Source: Methanomicrobiales archaeon (GTDB taxonomy: Archaea; Halobacteriota; Methanomicrobia; Methanomicrobiales; Methanospirillaceae). Taken from it: 64,000 nucleotides of DNA. This document shows, one piece after another, positions 52,514-61,674 of the stretch. The stretch lies in assembly GCA_012516785.1 (NCBI GenBank), contig JAAYWH010000071.1, positions 1 through 64,000 on the forward strand. Direction: 5' to 3'. Below the pieces are notes generated by a model. It searched no databases, was not told where the DNA came from, and worked only from the letters and a program-made list of their open reading frames with translations. Numbering within the stretch: position 1 is the stretch's first letter; every line of letters starts with the position of its first letter. Position numbers and translations under genes: made by a program.

Positions 52514-53305
52514 TCAATCGTTGAAGAGGAGCCACCTCAGTTCCTGGATCGACATCCCCTCGTAAATCCCGGGATGGTACAGGGTCTTCATCGCCTCGAT
52601 GTCGATCGTGGTGAAGTCGGTTGTCGAACGGGTGTTGTAGAAAAAGACACTGTCGGGATAGTTATAGGTCTGGCCCGGGAATCCGAGGTAATAGAGCATC
52701 GCCTTCTGGAGGTAATGTTCCCGTTCCGCTCCGGCAAGGTTGGCGTTGAGGTAAATTTTCGTGGTGGTTTCACTCTCCCCATTCGGTAGCTCGGTCACGC
52801 TCTTATAAATGATATAAAGGGGTTTTCCGGACTCTGGATCGAGCTCCTGGCAGGCAACGAAGCGCTTTTCAAGAGAGTCCAGGGAATCATCAGGGTAGAA
52901 GATAATGGGGCTCCCCCGGCTGTTGAGCGGTTCATCGGTGAATACCTCAATTGGCGTGATGCGGTTGAACTGCCTGGTGAACAGGGAGACAAAGTCGATG
53001 TCTGCGGGAATCACCTGCCCTTCAAGCGAGAAGAAAAGGTGATTTTCGGATGAGGGAGAGAACATGGTCACCCCGGTATTGTCACAGCCGAATGCAATAT
53101 CCATGAGGAGTTCGTAGACGTCGTCCCTGGTGAACTGGGCTGCCTCGGGAACTGTATCGGAAGGTGTTGGCGGTTCAGTTGTGGGAACCGGGCTGCTCTC
53201 TGTTGTCGGAGCGGTGACAGGGGAATTCTCTGGGGTTGTCTCGGGAGTGATACACCCTGCTGTCAGGATACATGAAATGGCAATGAACAACAAAAAAAAG
53301 TTCAT
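52514..53305 (-). CDS. DUF2927-like lipoprotein
   Basis: A 263-residue lipoprotein from MNFFLLFIAISCI (ATG 53305; 53317 is an alternative). The lipobox is LTAGC, followed by a Thr/Pro/Ser linker (about 20-55). The mature domain has a helical core DVYELLMDIAFGCDN, YKSVTELPNGE, and YYLGFPGQTYNYPDSVFFYNT...IDIEAMKTLYHPGI, which resembles the DUF2927 domain of putative zinc peptidase-like proteins but has no HExxH. Anchored outside the cell. Confidence 0.72.
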   Translation of the reverse strand: MNFFLLFIAISCILTAGCITPETTPENSPVTAPTTESSPVPTTEPPTPSDTVPEAAQFTRDDVYELLMDIAFGCDNTGVTMFSPSSENHLFFSLEGQVIPADIDFVSLFTRQFNRITPIEVFTDEPLNSRGSPIIFYPDDSLDSLEKRFVACQELDPESGKPLYIIYKSVTELPNGESETTTKIYLNANLAGAEREHYLQKAMLYYLGFPGQTYNYPDSVFFYNTRSTTDFTTIDIEAMKTLYHPGIYEGMSIQELRWLLFND

Positions 53306-53452
53306 CCTTGATGTCATGAATAAAAGTACCCTCATCCCAATAAATAGATGCCCGCCATGGATCCTCCCGGAAAAAAGGATCGTGATGCGGCATGCAGGAG
53401 CGAGATACCCTTGTATTGCAGTGAGAGGGTTTCATCCTAATGGGGCTTTCCG

Positions 53453-53461
53453 CTTTTTTAA
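53453..53461 (-). promoter_or_regulatory. TATA-like box at edge of shared 66-base element, copy A
   Basis: On the minus strand TTTAAAAAAG directly follows the repeated element at 53462-53527. It is about 150 bases before the DUF2927-like lipoprotein start. In copy B the same edge reads ATATAAAATAAG. The coincidence of the element border with a TATA-like box in both copies suggests a promoter. Confidence 0.4.
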
Positions 53462-53527
53462 ATGAAAATGCCTCCGGAATATTCATCTTTTATGCTTGTG
53501 GCCCTCGGAGGAATCATGTTATTTTTA
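53462..53527. repeat. Shared 66-base element, copy A
   Basis: This 66-base stretch is 61/66 identical to 63157-63222. All five differences fall in codons that change the residue if it were translated, so it is not constrained as a protein. Both copies lie between a minus-strand gene start (downstream on the minus strand) and unrelated sequence, with a TATA-like box at the same edge. Nothing outside the element is clearly shared. It may be an upstream activator or a small mobile repeat. Confidence 0.7.
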
Positions 53528-53785
53528 TCAGGGGAAGCAGCTTGTTGCAGATGCCAGCACTATCACCCCCTTGTGGAGGAAACCAGGAGTTGCCCGCCAG
53601 AGAGAAAAAATAGACCCTACAAAAAGCGGGTCTCCTTCCGGATTGCTCGCTCCATGACGGGAAGATCTGCTGGAAGAGATACTGGGGGAGCATTGCACCG
53701 ATCAAAGGTGCCGGGACGACCAGGCGTAAAGGACTGACCATGAGATTCCACAGTGCTTATCCTTGTTTGCCACCCAGCTGATTGC

Positions 53786-54496
53786 ATGGATCCGGTCATT
53801 GCTGCAATACGAAAAGAACTCGAAAAGAAGGCTGATCCGGCCATCAGGGAGTCGTCTAAGCGGTTCTTCAAGGAGGAGATCTCCTGTTACGGTTTGAAGA
53901 CCGCGGATGTCACCGCAATTGCGAAGAGATACTGGAAAGAGGTCCGGTCACGTGAGAAATCTGAAATCTTTGCCCTCTGTGAAGAACTGTACGGTTCCGG
54001 ATACCTGGATGAGGCGTTTATCGTCTCCACCTGGATCCCTTCTCTCAAAGACCGGTTCGAACCCCGAGACCTGATGGTATTCGAGCGCTGGATCGACCGC
54101 TGGATCACCAACTGGGCTGCCTGCGACGGGTTCTGCAATCATGCGGTCGGCGATTTTATTACAAAATACCCTGACCAGGTCGGTGTACTGAAACGCTGGG
54201 CGATCTCCCCGAACAGGTGGGTGCGAAGAGCTGCGTGCGTCTCGCTGATCATACCAGTAAAACACGGGGAGTACCTTTCCGAGGTATTTGAACTCGCCGA
54301 CCTGGTGCTGACCGATCCGGATGATATGGTTCAGAAGGGATACGGCTGGCTCCTGAAGGAAGCCAGCCGGAAGCATACTCATGAAGTGTTTGCTTATGTA
54401 ATGAAGAAGAAGTCAGTGATGCCCCGGACGTCATTGCGGTATGCAATCGAGCTGATGCCAAAAGAGCTCAGGTCGGAAGCGATGAAGAAAGTGTAA
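53786..54496 (+). CDS. AlkD-like DNA alkylation repair protein
   Basis: A 236-residue all-helical protein from MDPVIAAIRKEL (the frame runs 11 codons upstream). The HEAT-like repeat family AlkD is recognised from FFKEEISCYGLKTADVTAIAKRYW, WITNWAACDGFCNHAVGDFI and WVRRAACVSLIIPVKH, with the DNA-facing Trp and Arg residues. AlkD-type glycosylases excise cationic 3-methyladenine and 7-methylguanine. It appears to be a single gene. Confidence 0.88.
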   Translation: MDPVIAAIRKELEKKADPAIRESSKRFFKEEISCYGLKTADVTAIAKRYWKEVRSREKSEIFALCEELYGSGYLDEAFIVSTWIPSLKDRFEPRDLMVFERWIDRWITNWAACDGFCNHAVGDFITKYPDQVGVLKRWAISPNRWVRRAACVSLIIPVKHGEYLSEVFELADLVLTDPDDMVQKGYGWLLKEASRKHTHEVFAYVMKKKSVMPRTSLRYAIELMPKELRSEAMKKV

Positions 54497-54696
54497 ATGA
54501 GTCCGGAACACTCGTTATCCGGTTGTAACTCCCAAACCTTCTTCTAATTCACCTTTCGGGAAAAAAAGAAACGATTCCAGTTTAGTTTAACATTATCATA
54601 GATTCGCCAGGATCCTCGGTCGGCAAGAAACTATGAGAATAATGTCTGCCCGAATGACTTGGTTTGTTTAACCGGTTTGAACAAGAAAAAAAGTGA

Positions 54697-55098
54697 TCAG
54701 GGTTTTACCCCGAACATATCTTCATATGCGGAAGAATAGTCAGTCCACTTGAAAGGGGTGCTCGTTGGAGCATCACCGAACATGTCCTCGTAACCTTTCG
54801 AGTAATCGGTCCAGGAGTAGGGCTTGAGTGAGGGAGCCTTATCAAACATGTTCTCATAGGTGGATTTATATGCCGTCCAGGAATAGGGAGAGCCAGCAGG
54901 GGCTGCACCAAAAAATTCATTATACGTTGCCTTATAGGCGGTCCATGTGTAAGCACTACCCGTGGGGGCTTTTCCAAACATCTCGTTGTAGGTGTTTTTA
55001 TAGGTTGTCCAGGAATAAGGCGTGGCGGCCATTGCAAGGCCCGGTACTACTATCATTGCCACAATCAGGACGATGGCAAACGCTTTCAGTTTCTTCAT
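54697..55098 (-). CDS. Secreted protein of five 22-residue W/Y repeats
   Basis: A 133-residue protein with a signal peptide (1-25) and then five tandem 22-residue units filling residues 27-133, the last shortened to 19. Each unit has P-(Y/F)-x-W-T-x-Y at positions 1-7, Y at 11, (M/F)F at 14-15 and, in the first four, A-P at 18-19. The codons differ between units, so the duplication is old and held by selection. No known repeat family (TPR, PKD, WD40) fits. It has no anchor, so it is released or bound to the surface. AAGGGA lies upstream of ATG 55098. Confidence 0.8.
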   Translation of the reverse strand: MKKLKAFAIVLIVAMIVVPGLAMAATPYSWTTYKNTYNEMFGKAPTGSAYTWTAYKATYNEFFGAAPAGSPYSWTAYKSTYENMFDKAPSLKPYSWTDYSKGYEDMFGDAPTSTPFKWTDYSSAYEDMFGVKP

Positions 55099-55318
55099 AC
55101 GAATCCCTTTTTTAAATTCATTCTTCTTGTAATCCTATAAAATACTTCCCAGTCACGCAGATCACGATATGAAAACCTCGCAAAGACGGAATCGGAATAC
55201 AAAGCAAGTCAGGAATGCTGGTAATTGTGAGAATCAGGAGAATAATCAGGGATAACAGGAGAATAAGATATCCTTTACTTTTAAAATCCAGGAAAATAAG
55301 AGGAGAGAAAATCCCTTC

Positions 55319-56848
55319 TTATTTTCCTTCAGGGGGAGGTCCTGCCTGCTCTTTCCGGTAGGAGTAGTAGCCATATGCTGCAAGGCCGATAATCACCAGT
55401 GCAAGTGCTATCATCCATGCCTGGGGATACCGATCCCAGAATGACTGGCCGGTTGTCGGGGTAACCGGCGGAATTGAGGTGGTTTCCAACGTGATGACGG
55501 TAAGTGTCGGGGTGACGTTCGGTGTCAAATTCGCCCCTGATCCTGAACCACCACTGCTGACAAAGATCGTTTTGCCTGCCTGGGCTATCGTTGCGGTTGT
55601 CGTAACGCTCGGGGTCGGAGTACCCCCATCGCCTCCCCCGCCACCACCACCGCCACCACCGCCTCCTCCGCTGGAGGTCTGCCGGAAGCTCGCGGAGATG
55701 GTATGATTTGCAGAGACATTGGTAAAAGTATACGTGGGGATTACTCCTTTCGATACGCTGTCGACCACCACATTCTGTATCGTATATCCTGAAAACGGCG
55801 TGATGGTGAATGTCATATTGGCACCGGCATTGACCGAAACAAGCCCACCTGGGACGATGGTTCCGCCATTCCCGGCGGTTACATTGATGACGTAGAACTC
55901 TCCCGGTTCAGTGACTCGCAGATTGAGCTCGGTCAGGGCTCCTGAGGTGAAAGGATAGGTCGATTGCCATGATCCTCCGGCATTTACATCATAGCATTCT
56001 GCCTGATGACCGTTGACAGAGAATGAGATCGCCGCACCGTTCGGAATGGATCCCTGCACGATGAGCTTATCCCCAAGGGGGCTTACATTGCCGTAGTACC
56101 CTGCAGTTGCAGTCGTAAGGGACCCCCCACCGCCCCCAACGGTTGCCATGATTACGGTCCCCGGAGCCGCCGGCTCCCCAAGAAAGGTCAGGGTACCATA
56201 GAACAGGTGGGGGAGCATCGGTGCAATTGTCGACCCGGTCGTTGGAACGGTGGTTGGCGCTGTGGTCGGGGATGTGGTAGGGAAGGTACTTGGGGTGGTA
56301 ACGGGAACTGTAGTCGGGATGCTTGTCGGCATGGTAGTCGGCTCGCAGTTTGGCCAGCAGTTCGGTAACGTGGTGGGTGAGCCAGTAGGGATGCCAGTCG
56401 GTTCAGTGGTAGGAAGTGAGCCCGGACACACCCCATTTTGACAGGGGGTTGGCGCTGTGGTCGGGGATGTGGTCGTCACATACGGAGTAGGGGGCGTGGT
56501 GATTGCTGTTACAGGGACGGGAGCTTCGATATCAATGGACCATGGACCCGAAGCGGTAACCACGATTGAATAATCCCCGGTAGTAAGGTCTACCTTCACC
56601 TGGCCCTGGAACGAACCGGCTTCGAGAGCGAGATATTCGAGGGGAATTCCCTGGTCATCTTCAAGGGTCACCACGAAGGGGGAAGAGCCGGTATAGTGCA
56701 TGGTGATAGTATGGAGACCTGCATCAGAGACAGAGAAAAATACCAGGTCATCGGAATTCCCGCTCACATCGAAAGCCGATACCGGCAGGATCACCATTGC
56801 TGCCGCTATCAGGGCCAGGAGGAGTGCAGGGAGAGGACACTTCATCAT
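55319..56848 (-). CDS. Large Gly/Thr/Pro-rich surface protein with C-terminal anchor
   Basis: A protein of about 509 residues from ATG 56848 (AGGG about seven bases upstream). A signal peptide (about 1-25) precedes a first beta domain to about 115, then a Thr/Pro/Ser linker (about 120-210) with repeated PTTVPTT and GIPTGSPTTLP. A second beta domain (215-390) has SGYTIQNVVVDSVSKG. A run of 13 glycines before GGDGG (about 395-410), another Thr-rich linker and a C-terminal membrane helix with RKEQAG tail follow. Probably glycosylated and surface-anchored. Length polymorphism in the glycine tract is likely. Confidence 0.78.
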   Translation of the reverse strand: MMKCPLPALLLALIAAAMVILPVSAFDVSGNSDDLVFFSVSDAGLHTITMHYTGSSPFVVTLEDDQGIPLEYLALEAGSFQGQVKVDLTTGDYSIVVTASGPWSIDIEAPVPVTAITTPPTPYVTTTSPTTAPTPCQNGVCPGSLPTTEPTGIPTGSPTTLPNCWPNCEPTTMPTSIPTTVPVTTPSTFPTTSPTTAPTTVPTTGSTIAPMLPHLFYGTLTFLGEPAAPGTVIMATVGGGGGSLTTATAGYYGNVSPLGDKLIVQGSIPNGAAISFSVNGHQAECYDVNAGGSWQSTYPFTSGALTELNLRVTEPGEFYVINVTAGNGGTIVPGGLVSVNAGANMTFTITPFSGYTIQNVVVDSVSKGVIPTYTFTNVSANHTISASFRQTSSGGGGGGGGGGGGGDGGTPTPSVTTTATIAQAGKTIFVSSGGSGSGANLTPNVTPTLTVITLETTSIPPVTPTTGQSFWDRYPQAWMIALALVIIGLAAYGYYSYRKEQAGPPPEGK

Positions 56849-57053
56849 ATTCATCCCTGAAGATGTAATCATTCAGATGTTGAAATATATTTTGGATGGA
56901 ATTGTTTCAATGCAAACCTCATGCGATAGCCTTCTTGCGCAGGGGGAGTGAAAAACAAAGGCTGGTTCAGGCTGGTTCACGCCATCAGTTCACAGGAGGA
57001 TAGTAATGCCTGATGAAGTCTTCACTTGATACGATAACATGCATACTCGCGAT

Positions 57054-57062
57054 TAATATATA
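57054..57062 (+). promoter_or_regulatory. TATA-like box before the TPR membrane gene
   Basis: TTAATATATAG lies about 45-50 bases before ATG 57106. A start site about 25 bases downstream would leave a leader of roughly 20-25 bases. No competing gene lies between. Confidence 0.4.
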
Positions 57063-57105
57063 GAAAAATTACGATATCTTTGATTATTCGTGGATTTTGT
57101 GAATT

Positions 57106-57687
57106 ATGGAGCCTAATGACCCGGTATACTGGAAACAGAGGGCAATGGACTGTTATAACGATGACAAGATCGAAGAGGCACGAGAGTGCTGGATTAATGC
57201 TCTGGATCTTGATCCTGATGACATCGTGGTATGGAAATTGCTCAGGAATGCATCACATGACGCAGGGGATGTGAATGGCGCTGAATTCTGCAGTGAAAAA
57301 ATCAGGGAACTGGAGAAGAAAAACGCTGCAGAACCCGATTCGATACCCTTACCCCCTGTCCCAAAGGATGATGACCGCATCCTTCAAAGGGTATCCGAAT
57401 CGCCCGGTCCATTACCCGTTGAGCGGAAATCCCGCAGACACGGCCTGGAATGGATCGCTATGTTCATCACCGGGGTGACCCAGATCGAGAACCACCAGAA
57501 ATACAAGGGAATATTCCTCATAGCCGGGGTTATCGGCTTTGTTGCACTCAGTCTCCTCACCCAGGATATATCAGCATCGATCATGACGGGATTTCTCTAC
57601 GCCTTTGGGGTCATTGACAGTTATACCATACTTGCTGGTAAGAATGGAACAAGAGAGTTGGGATCGGTGCAATCTGCGGACTGGTAG
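57106..57687 (+). CDS. TPR-like membrane protein
   Basis: A 193-residue protein. Residues 1-75 form two TPR-like helix pairs (YWKQRAMDCYNDDKIEEARECW, NALDLDPDDIVVWKLL). A Pro-rich linker (80-105) leads to two hydrophobic helices (about 130-150 and 158-180). The TPR part faces the cytoplasm and could bind a partner. No enzyme motif. Function unknown. Confidence 0.75.
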   Translation: MEPNDPVYWKQRAMDCYNDDKIEEARECWINALDLDPDDIVVWKLLRNASHDAGDVNGAEFCSEKIRELEKKNAAEPDSIPLPPVPKDDDRILQRVSESPGPLPVERKSRRHGLEWIAMFITGVTQIENHQKYKGIFLIAGVIGFVALSLLTQDISASIMTGFLYAFGVIDSYTILAGKNGTRELGSVQSADW

Positions 57688-57805
57688 AGCATCGGCTGAC
57701 CCCTCTGCTCTGCTCCCCTGATAGGTGGATAAATGCTGTTCAGAAGGCCTGATATCAGAAGTGCCTTCTAGGGAACGATAATCCCTGACCGTAAAAAACA
57801 GGTAA

Positions 57806-58372
57806 TCAGTAGTTCTTCTTTTTGTAGTTCTTCCCGGCAAAGAACGCCTTATCAATCTGATTGCCAATACCATAGTACGCATGCTGGGCATAGATGACGG
57901 GACGGATCTTGTCGATGTCCAGCTTCCCTTCAGTCACGCAGGACTTGTCAGCATGGATCTCCACGACTTCGCCAATATACAGCAAATGGCTTCCGCAATC
58001 GACCGATCGAAACACCCTGCACTCGATATTGACCGGGCACTCCTCTGCAAGGGGTGCGGTCTTCAGTTCCCCGTAAAATGAGTGGAATACGGTGGACTTG
58101 TCCTCGTTATTTCCTGAAACAAGCCCGCAGTGGTCGGTCTCCACCACCTGGTGCACGGAAGGCACATTCAGACTGAATGTCTGGTTCTCTTCAATCCCTC
58201 GTGCAGTGAAGCGCCCCTTGTTGACCGCGACGCAGACCATCGGGGGCGCCATGCAGGCAACTGTTGCCCATGCAGCGGTCATGTAGTTTGGTTTCCCTTT
58301 CACCGTTGCACCGACAAGCAGGGTGGGCATCACACTCATGTATGGCATCGGGCCGAGCGCTACTTTCTCCAT
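57806..58372 (-). CDS. Flavin reductase family protein
   Basis: A 188-residue FMN-binding split-barrel protein from MEKVALGPMPYM (ATG 58372; 15 bases upstream are open but outside the family). It shows TLLVGATVKGKPNYMTAAWATVACMAPPMVCVAV, NFTARGIEENQTFSLNVPS and YIGEVVEIHADKSC, the flavin reductase signature. Likely uses NAD(P)H or F420H2 to reduce flavin or a metal. It appears to be a single gene. Confidence 0.87.
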   Translation of the reverse strand: MEKVALGPMPYMSVMPTLLVGATVKGKPNYMTAAWATVACMAPPMVCVAVNKGRFTARGIEENQTFSLNVPSVHQVVETDHCGLVSGNNEDKSTVFHSFYGELKTAPLAEECPVNIECRVFRSVDCGSHLLYIGEVVEIHADKSCVTEGKLDIDKIRPVIYAQHAYYGIGNQIDKAFFAGKNYKKKNY

Positions 58373-58704
58373 GATTCCTCTTCGCATACCTGTTATGGAA
58401 AGAACGGCTTAAAAGTATTTTTCAGAAACGGTGATTGGTTTTCTCTCTCTTCATCAGGCCGCAGTTTCCTGATCATTTGTCCTCAACAATGAATAAAGCG
58501 GGAATCAGGGGATTCCGGCAAAGACTGGTCGGAGCAGCTGATGGAAGACCCGTGACCGGAGACCATATCTCGGTATAATGGTGATGAATGAGGCTTTCAC
58601 CGTCAATATCGATTATGCCATCTCCTTCATCTGACAGGACAGGGACAGGATAGATTACCTTGAAAACAAAATGATCATTGCATACCTTATTCTGGTGAAA
58701 ACCA

Positions 58705-58812
58705 ATGAGCGAGGAACTCGAGAAAGTGATCATCATTCTCCTGCTATTCAGTTTTATCGTTCTCTTCGCCATGTTTGCCACATTGGTGTATGGATTATTC
58801 AACACCACTTAG
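58705..58812 (+). CDS. 35-residue single-helix membrane peptide
   Basis: A short frame starting MSEELEKVIII (ATG 58705), then one hydrophobic helix (about 8-31) and a NTT end. GGTG lies just before the ATG. The acidic N-terminus followed by a clean membrane helix is what small archaeal membrane proteins look like. No homologue is known to me. It is too short for standard gene finders. Confidence 0.5.
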   Translation: MSEELEKVIIILLLFSFIVLFAMFATLVYGLFNTT

Positions 58813-59632
58813 TCCGGCAGACCGCCGGCCGGCGATTCGGATTCTTTCCCCCGAAAAAGAACATGATGCACCTACCATCGTTGGTTCCCCCCGTATCTCT
58901 GGTAGAAAGGGCATACAGGGCATAGAAACCCACTCGTGCATCATGGGGGTACACCCCCGCAGAGCCTGATTCTTCCCGACATATGAGCGCGCGTTAGAGT
59001 ATACGTTTTTTTCAAGGAACTACGTGCCAGATATCCGATTGTCACGAGAGTAAAGCTAAAATATTTGAAGAATTCAATCTCAATCGTCCACCTGTTTCGC
59101 CACCTTAACAAAACAGTGCTGGATAGGAGCAGTGGGATCCAGTAATGGAATCCCATGCTGCTCCTTTTCCTTCGATCCCTCTTTTGCGTCGCGGGCCGAA
59201 ATCCGAAAGAGAAGATCATGCCAGGCTTTGTATGGTGCTCACCCTACTATTCTGCCCGCTCTCCCAGACAGAGTACCTATCGATCTCGGACAATTACCCA
59301 CAAGAGCCACTGCATGGACTTTTCCTGCTATAGAAGACGAGTAAATATGAAGCCGTTCTGATTCGGGAACAACCAGGTCAAGAGTACCATCACTCCCGGG
59401 GATGGTTACACAAGAGGCCTACAGTACTATCGCCACCGTACTCATGCTGCATACCTGTTTCTCCAGGGAGAGTACCTTGACCGCACCCACTCAGGACCTG
59501 GTGGATCAGACCTGCGTCGCCCGGAACCGCTCCGGGGGATGACAGCAGACTGATCCTCTTTAGCAATGCATGAGAAGACTTTCACCCTGCACATGGTGAT
59601 CCCTGATACCCCCCTGGTATCTGTCTGATTAT
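58813..59632. other. Gene-poor 820-base stretch
   Basis: No confident gene. Plus-strand sequence around 59350-59550 reads as a plausible protein fragment (VKSTITPGDGYTRGLQYY, HAAYLFLQGEYL) without a good start and ends at a stop near 59553, so it could be a decayed gene. Other frames have no domain. The area may be an old insertion or degraded island. Confidence 0.4.
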
Positions 59633-59848
59633 ATGATCACTGCAGCCGATATCAAAACCATGGCAGATCGGTGGAAGAGAGCCAGCCGGCCATTGAAGAT
59701 TCAGGACCAGAGATATGGCCACCGGCTTGTACAGATGCTCGCGGAATACAATGGTGAGGAGATCAAGCGGTTTGACGACCCGCTTGAGGCAGCAGCATTT
59801 ATCGTGCTTGTCAGGATGGTGAAAGAACTTGATCTCGTGGACTATTGA
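59633..59848 (+). CDS. Small hypothetical protein
   Basis: A 71-residue soluble protein, helical throughout, with ITAADIKTMADRWKRASRPL, YGHRLVQMLAEYNGEEI and LEAAAFIVLVRMVKELDLVDY. Its composition is coding-like. It could be a small DNA- or protein-binding helical bundle. No family is recognised. Confidence 0.6.
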   Translation: MITAADIKTMADRWKRASRPLKIQDQRYGHRLVQMLAEYNGEEIKRFDDPLEAAAFIVLVRMVKELDLVDY

Positions 59849-60149
59849 TACGGGGGATCGGGTTTCTGGTGAACTGCCGCTTTTGATCTCTGCCGGGAAG
59901 GCTTTATGCAGAAGTTGCTACTGATACAATGCATCATTCCTTCCGGTATGCGAGGGAATCAGTGCCTTCTCTCATGGTCTCTGCATCTCCTGTGTGAGAA
60001 AGAGATATCCCAGATAATTCCCCAAAGGCCCGCTCCTTCGTTTTTACCATGAACGGACCATATCTTGTCCTCCGAAGCGCAATCATGGGGGGCCTGCACG
60101 CTCCCGATAGAGAACACTATTGTGGATGGGGACATAATGTTCATAGTAC
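59849..60149. other. Intergenic region before trkH
   Basis: About 300 bases. A minus-strand 61-codon frame (59959-60144) has no domain and is not called. The right end should carry the trkH promoter. Nothing else is evident. Confidence 0.35.
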
Positions 60150-61610
60150 ATGAAACGACTTGGGCACCTGGCGATCGTTGCTCATGACATGGGGCTCATC
60201 TTCGAGTTCCTCGCCCTGGTCACCCTGGTCCCGTTCATCGTCCTCATCATCTACCGTGAGTGGGAGATGATCCTCCCGATGGGCACGGTCCCCTTTCTCT
60301 TTCTCGCATCCGGGTTTCTCATCTCCAAGGTGCCAAGAAAACCCTATATTCCCTCCCTCTCCATCGCCCTTGTGGCGGTTGCCCTGACATGGCTTGCCGC
60401 GGCTGTTATCGGTGCTGTTCCCTTTGTGCTCGCCCTGGAGGTGACCTGGACAGACGGTATCTTCGAATCCATGTCAGGCTGGACCGATACAGGGATTACC
60501 GTCATGAAATCGATAGACACCATGCCGAAAACTCTTATCTTCTGGCGATCATTCACGCAATGGTTGGGCGGGATTGGGGTGATTGCATTCGGGATTGCCA
60601 TGCTTGACCGGTCTGGTCTCTCGCAGTCCCAGCTCTACCGTTCGGAGGGGAGATCCGAAGACCTGATGCCGAACGTTGTATCCACCGGGAGAAGGATATG
60701 GCTTATTTATGTCACTCTGACCCTCCTTTCAACAGGGCTCATCCTCCTGTCAGACATTCACCTCTGGGATGCCGTGAACCTTGCGATGGTTGCGATCTCT
60801 ACCGGGGGTTTTTCCCCTCATGATGCCGGAATGTCCTATTATAACAGTGCTTCGCTCGAATTTCTCCTGATCCCGGTGATGATTGCAGGAGCGCTTCCCT
60901 TCAAGATGTATTTCCTGATGTATCGGGGAAAAGCAAGAGAAATATTTAAAAATTCCGTCGTCCGGCTGATAGCAGTCCTCTCTCTTGCTGGTTCAGCAAT
61001 CGTGGTCCTCAATCTGTACATTCTCCACACTATCTCCCTTTTTGACGCAGTCAGGATGGGGACGTTCTGCACAGTATCCGGGTTAACCACCACCGGATTT
61101 CAGAACTCATCCCTCCTCTGGCTCCCACTCCCTCTGCTGGTTATCATGCTCCTGATGCTGATAGGAGGTGCCTCAGGGAGTACGGCAGGGGGCATTAAGG
61201 CCAACCGTATTATTCTCGGATATGAAGGCCTGGTCTGGTGGTTCAAACGCCTGTTTGTCAGGGGAAGCGTGATGGTTCCCTTCAAACATGAAGGGAGAAA
61301 TATTCCCGCAAAAATTTCTGAACTCGAACTGTCGAAGAACATGCTGATCATCAGCCTGTACCTTCTGACCGTGATCGTGGCAGTCATCCTCGCTCTCCAT
61401 CTTGCTCCAACCCAGTTCGAGGTTTACCAGGTTACCTTCGAGGTCATCTCCGCTGTCGCCAACAATGGTATGAGTTTTGGATACCTGACCGCTGCAAGCC
61501 CGGTCACGGTCAAGTGGCTCTTTATCCTGGTGATGTGGATCGGCAGGCTGGAGATTCTCCCGGTGCTCATCTTGATCGGGGGGTTTGTCCGGGGTTTCGA
61601 CTTGCGCTGA
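60150..61610 (+). CDS. trkH: TrkH-type potassium uptake channel subunit
   Basis: A 486-residue membrane protein with four repeated M1-P-M2 units. The pore loops are visible as MSGWTDTGITVM, VAISTGGFSPHD, TVSGLTTTGFQN and VISAVANNGMSFG, each with the K+-selective glycine. No trkA gene with NAD-binding domains is adjacent, so any regulatory TrkA partner is encoded elsewhere. The start ATG 60150 fits the family N-terminus. Confidence 0.92.
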   Translation: MKRLGHLAIVAHDMGLIFEFLALVTLVPFIVLIIYREWEMILPMGTVPFLFLASGFLISKVPRKPYIPSLSIALVAVALTWLAAAVIGAVPFVLALEVTWTDGIFESMSGWTDTGITVMKSIDTMPKTLIFWRSFTQWLGGIGVIAFGIAMLDRSGLSQSQLYRSEGRSEDLMPNVVSTGRRIWLIYVTLTLLSTGLILLSDIHLWDAVNLAMVAISTGGFSPHDAGMSYYNSASLEFLLIPVMIAGALPFKMYFLMYRGKAREIFKNSVVRLIAVLSLAGSAIVVLNLYILHTISLFDAVRMGTFCTVSGLTTTGFQNSSLLWLPLPLLVIMLLMLIGGASGSTAGGIKANRIILGYEGLVWWFKRLFVRGSVMVPFKHEGRNIPAKISELELSKNMLIISLYLLTVIVAVILALHLAPTQFEVYQVTFEVISAVANNGMSFGYLTAASPVTVKWLFILVMWIGRLEILPVLILIGGFVRGFDLR

Positions 61611-61674
61611 AAAAGCAGGGCATTTTATCTACCGGTCTTTGCGATGAGACAGGGCACAATACAGACTGGCAAAA

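Noticed and set aside
53462-53737. 91-codon plus frame starting in the repeated element
   Set aside because: The copies differ only by changes that alter residues, and the second copy stops after 22 codons, so it is not a conserved protein.
54040-54075. tRNA-like T-loop sequence GGTTCGAACC
   Set aside because: Lies inside the AlkD coding frame; no acceptor stem or anticodon arm can be paired around it.
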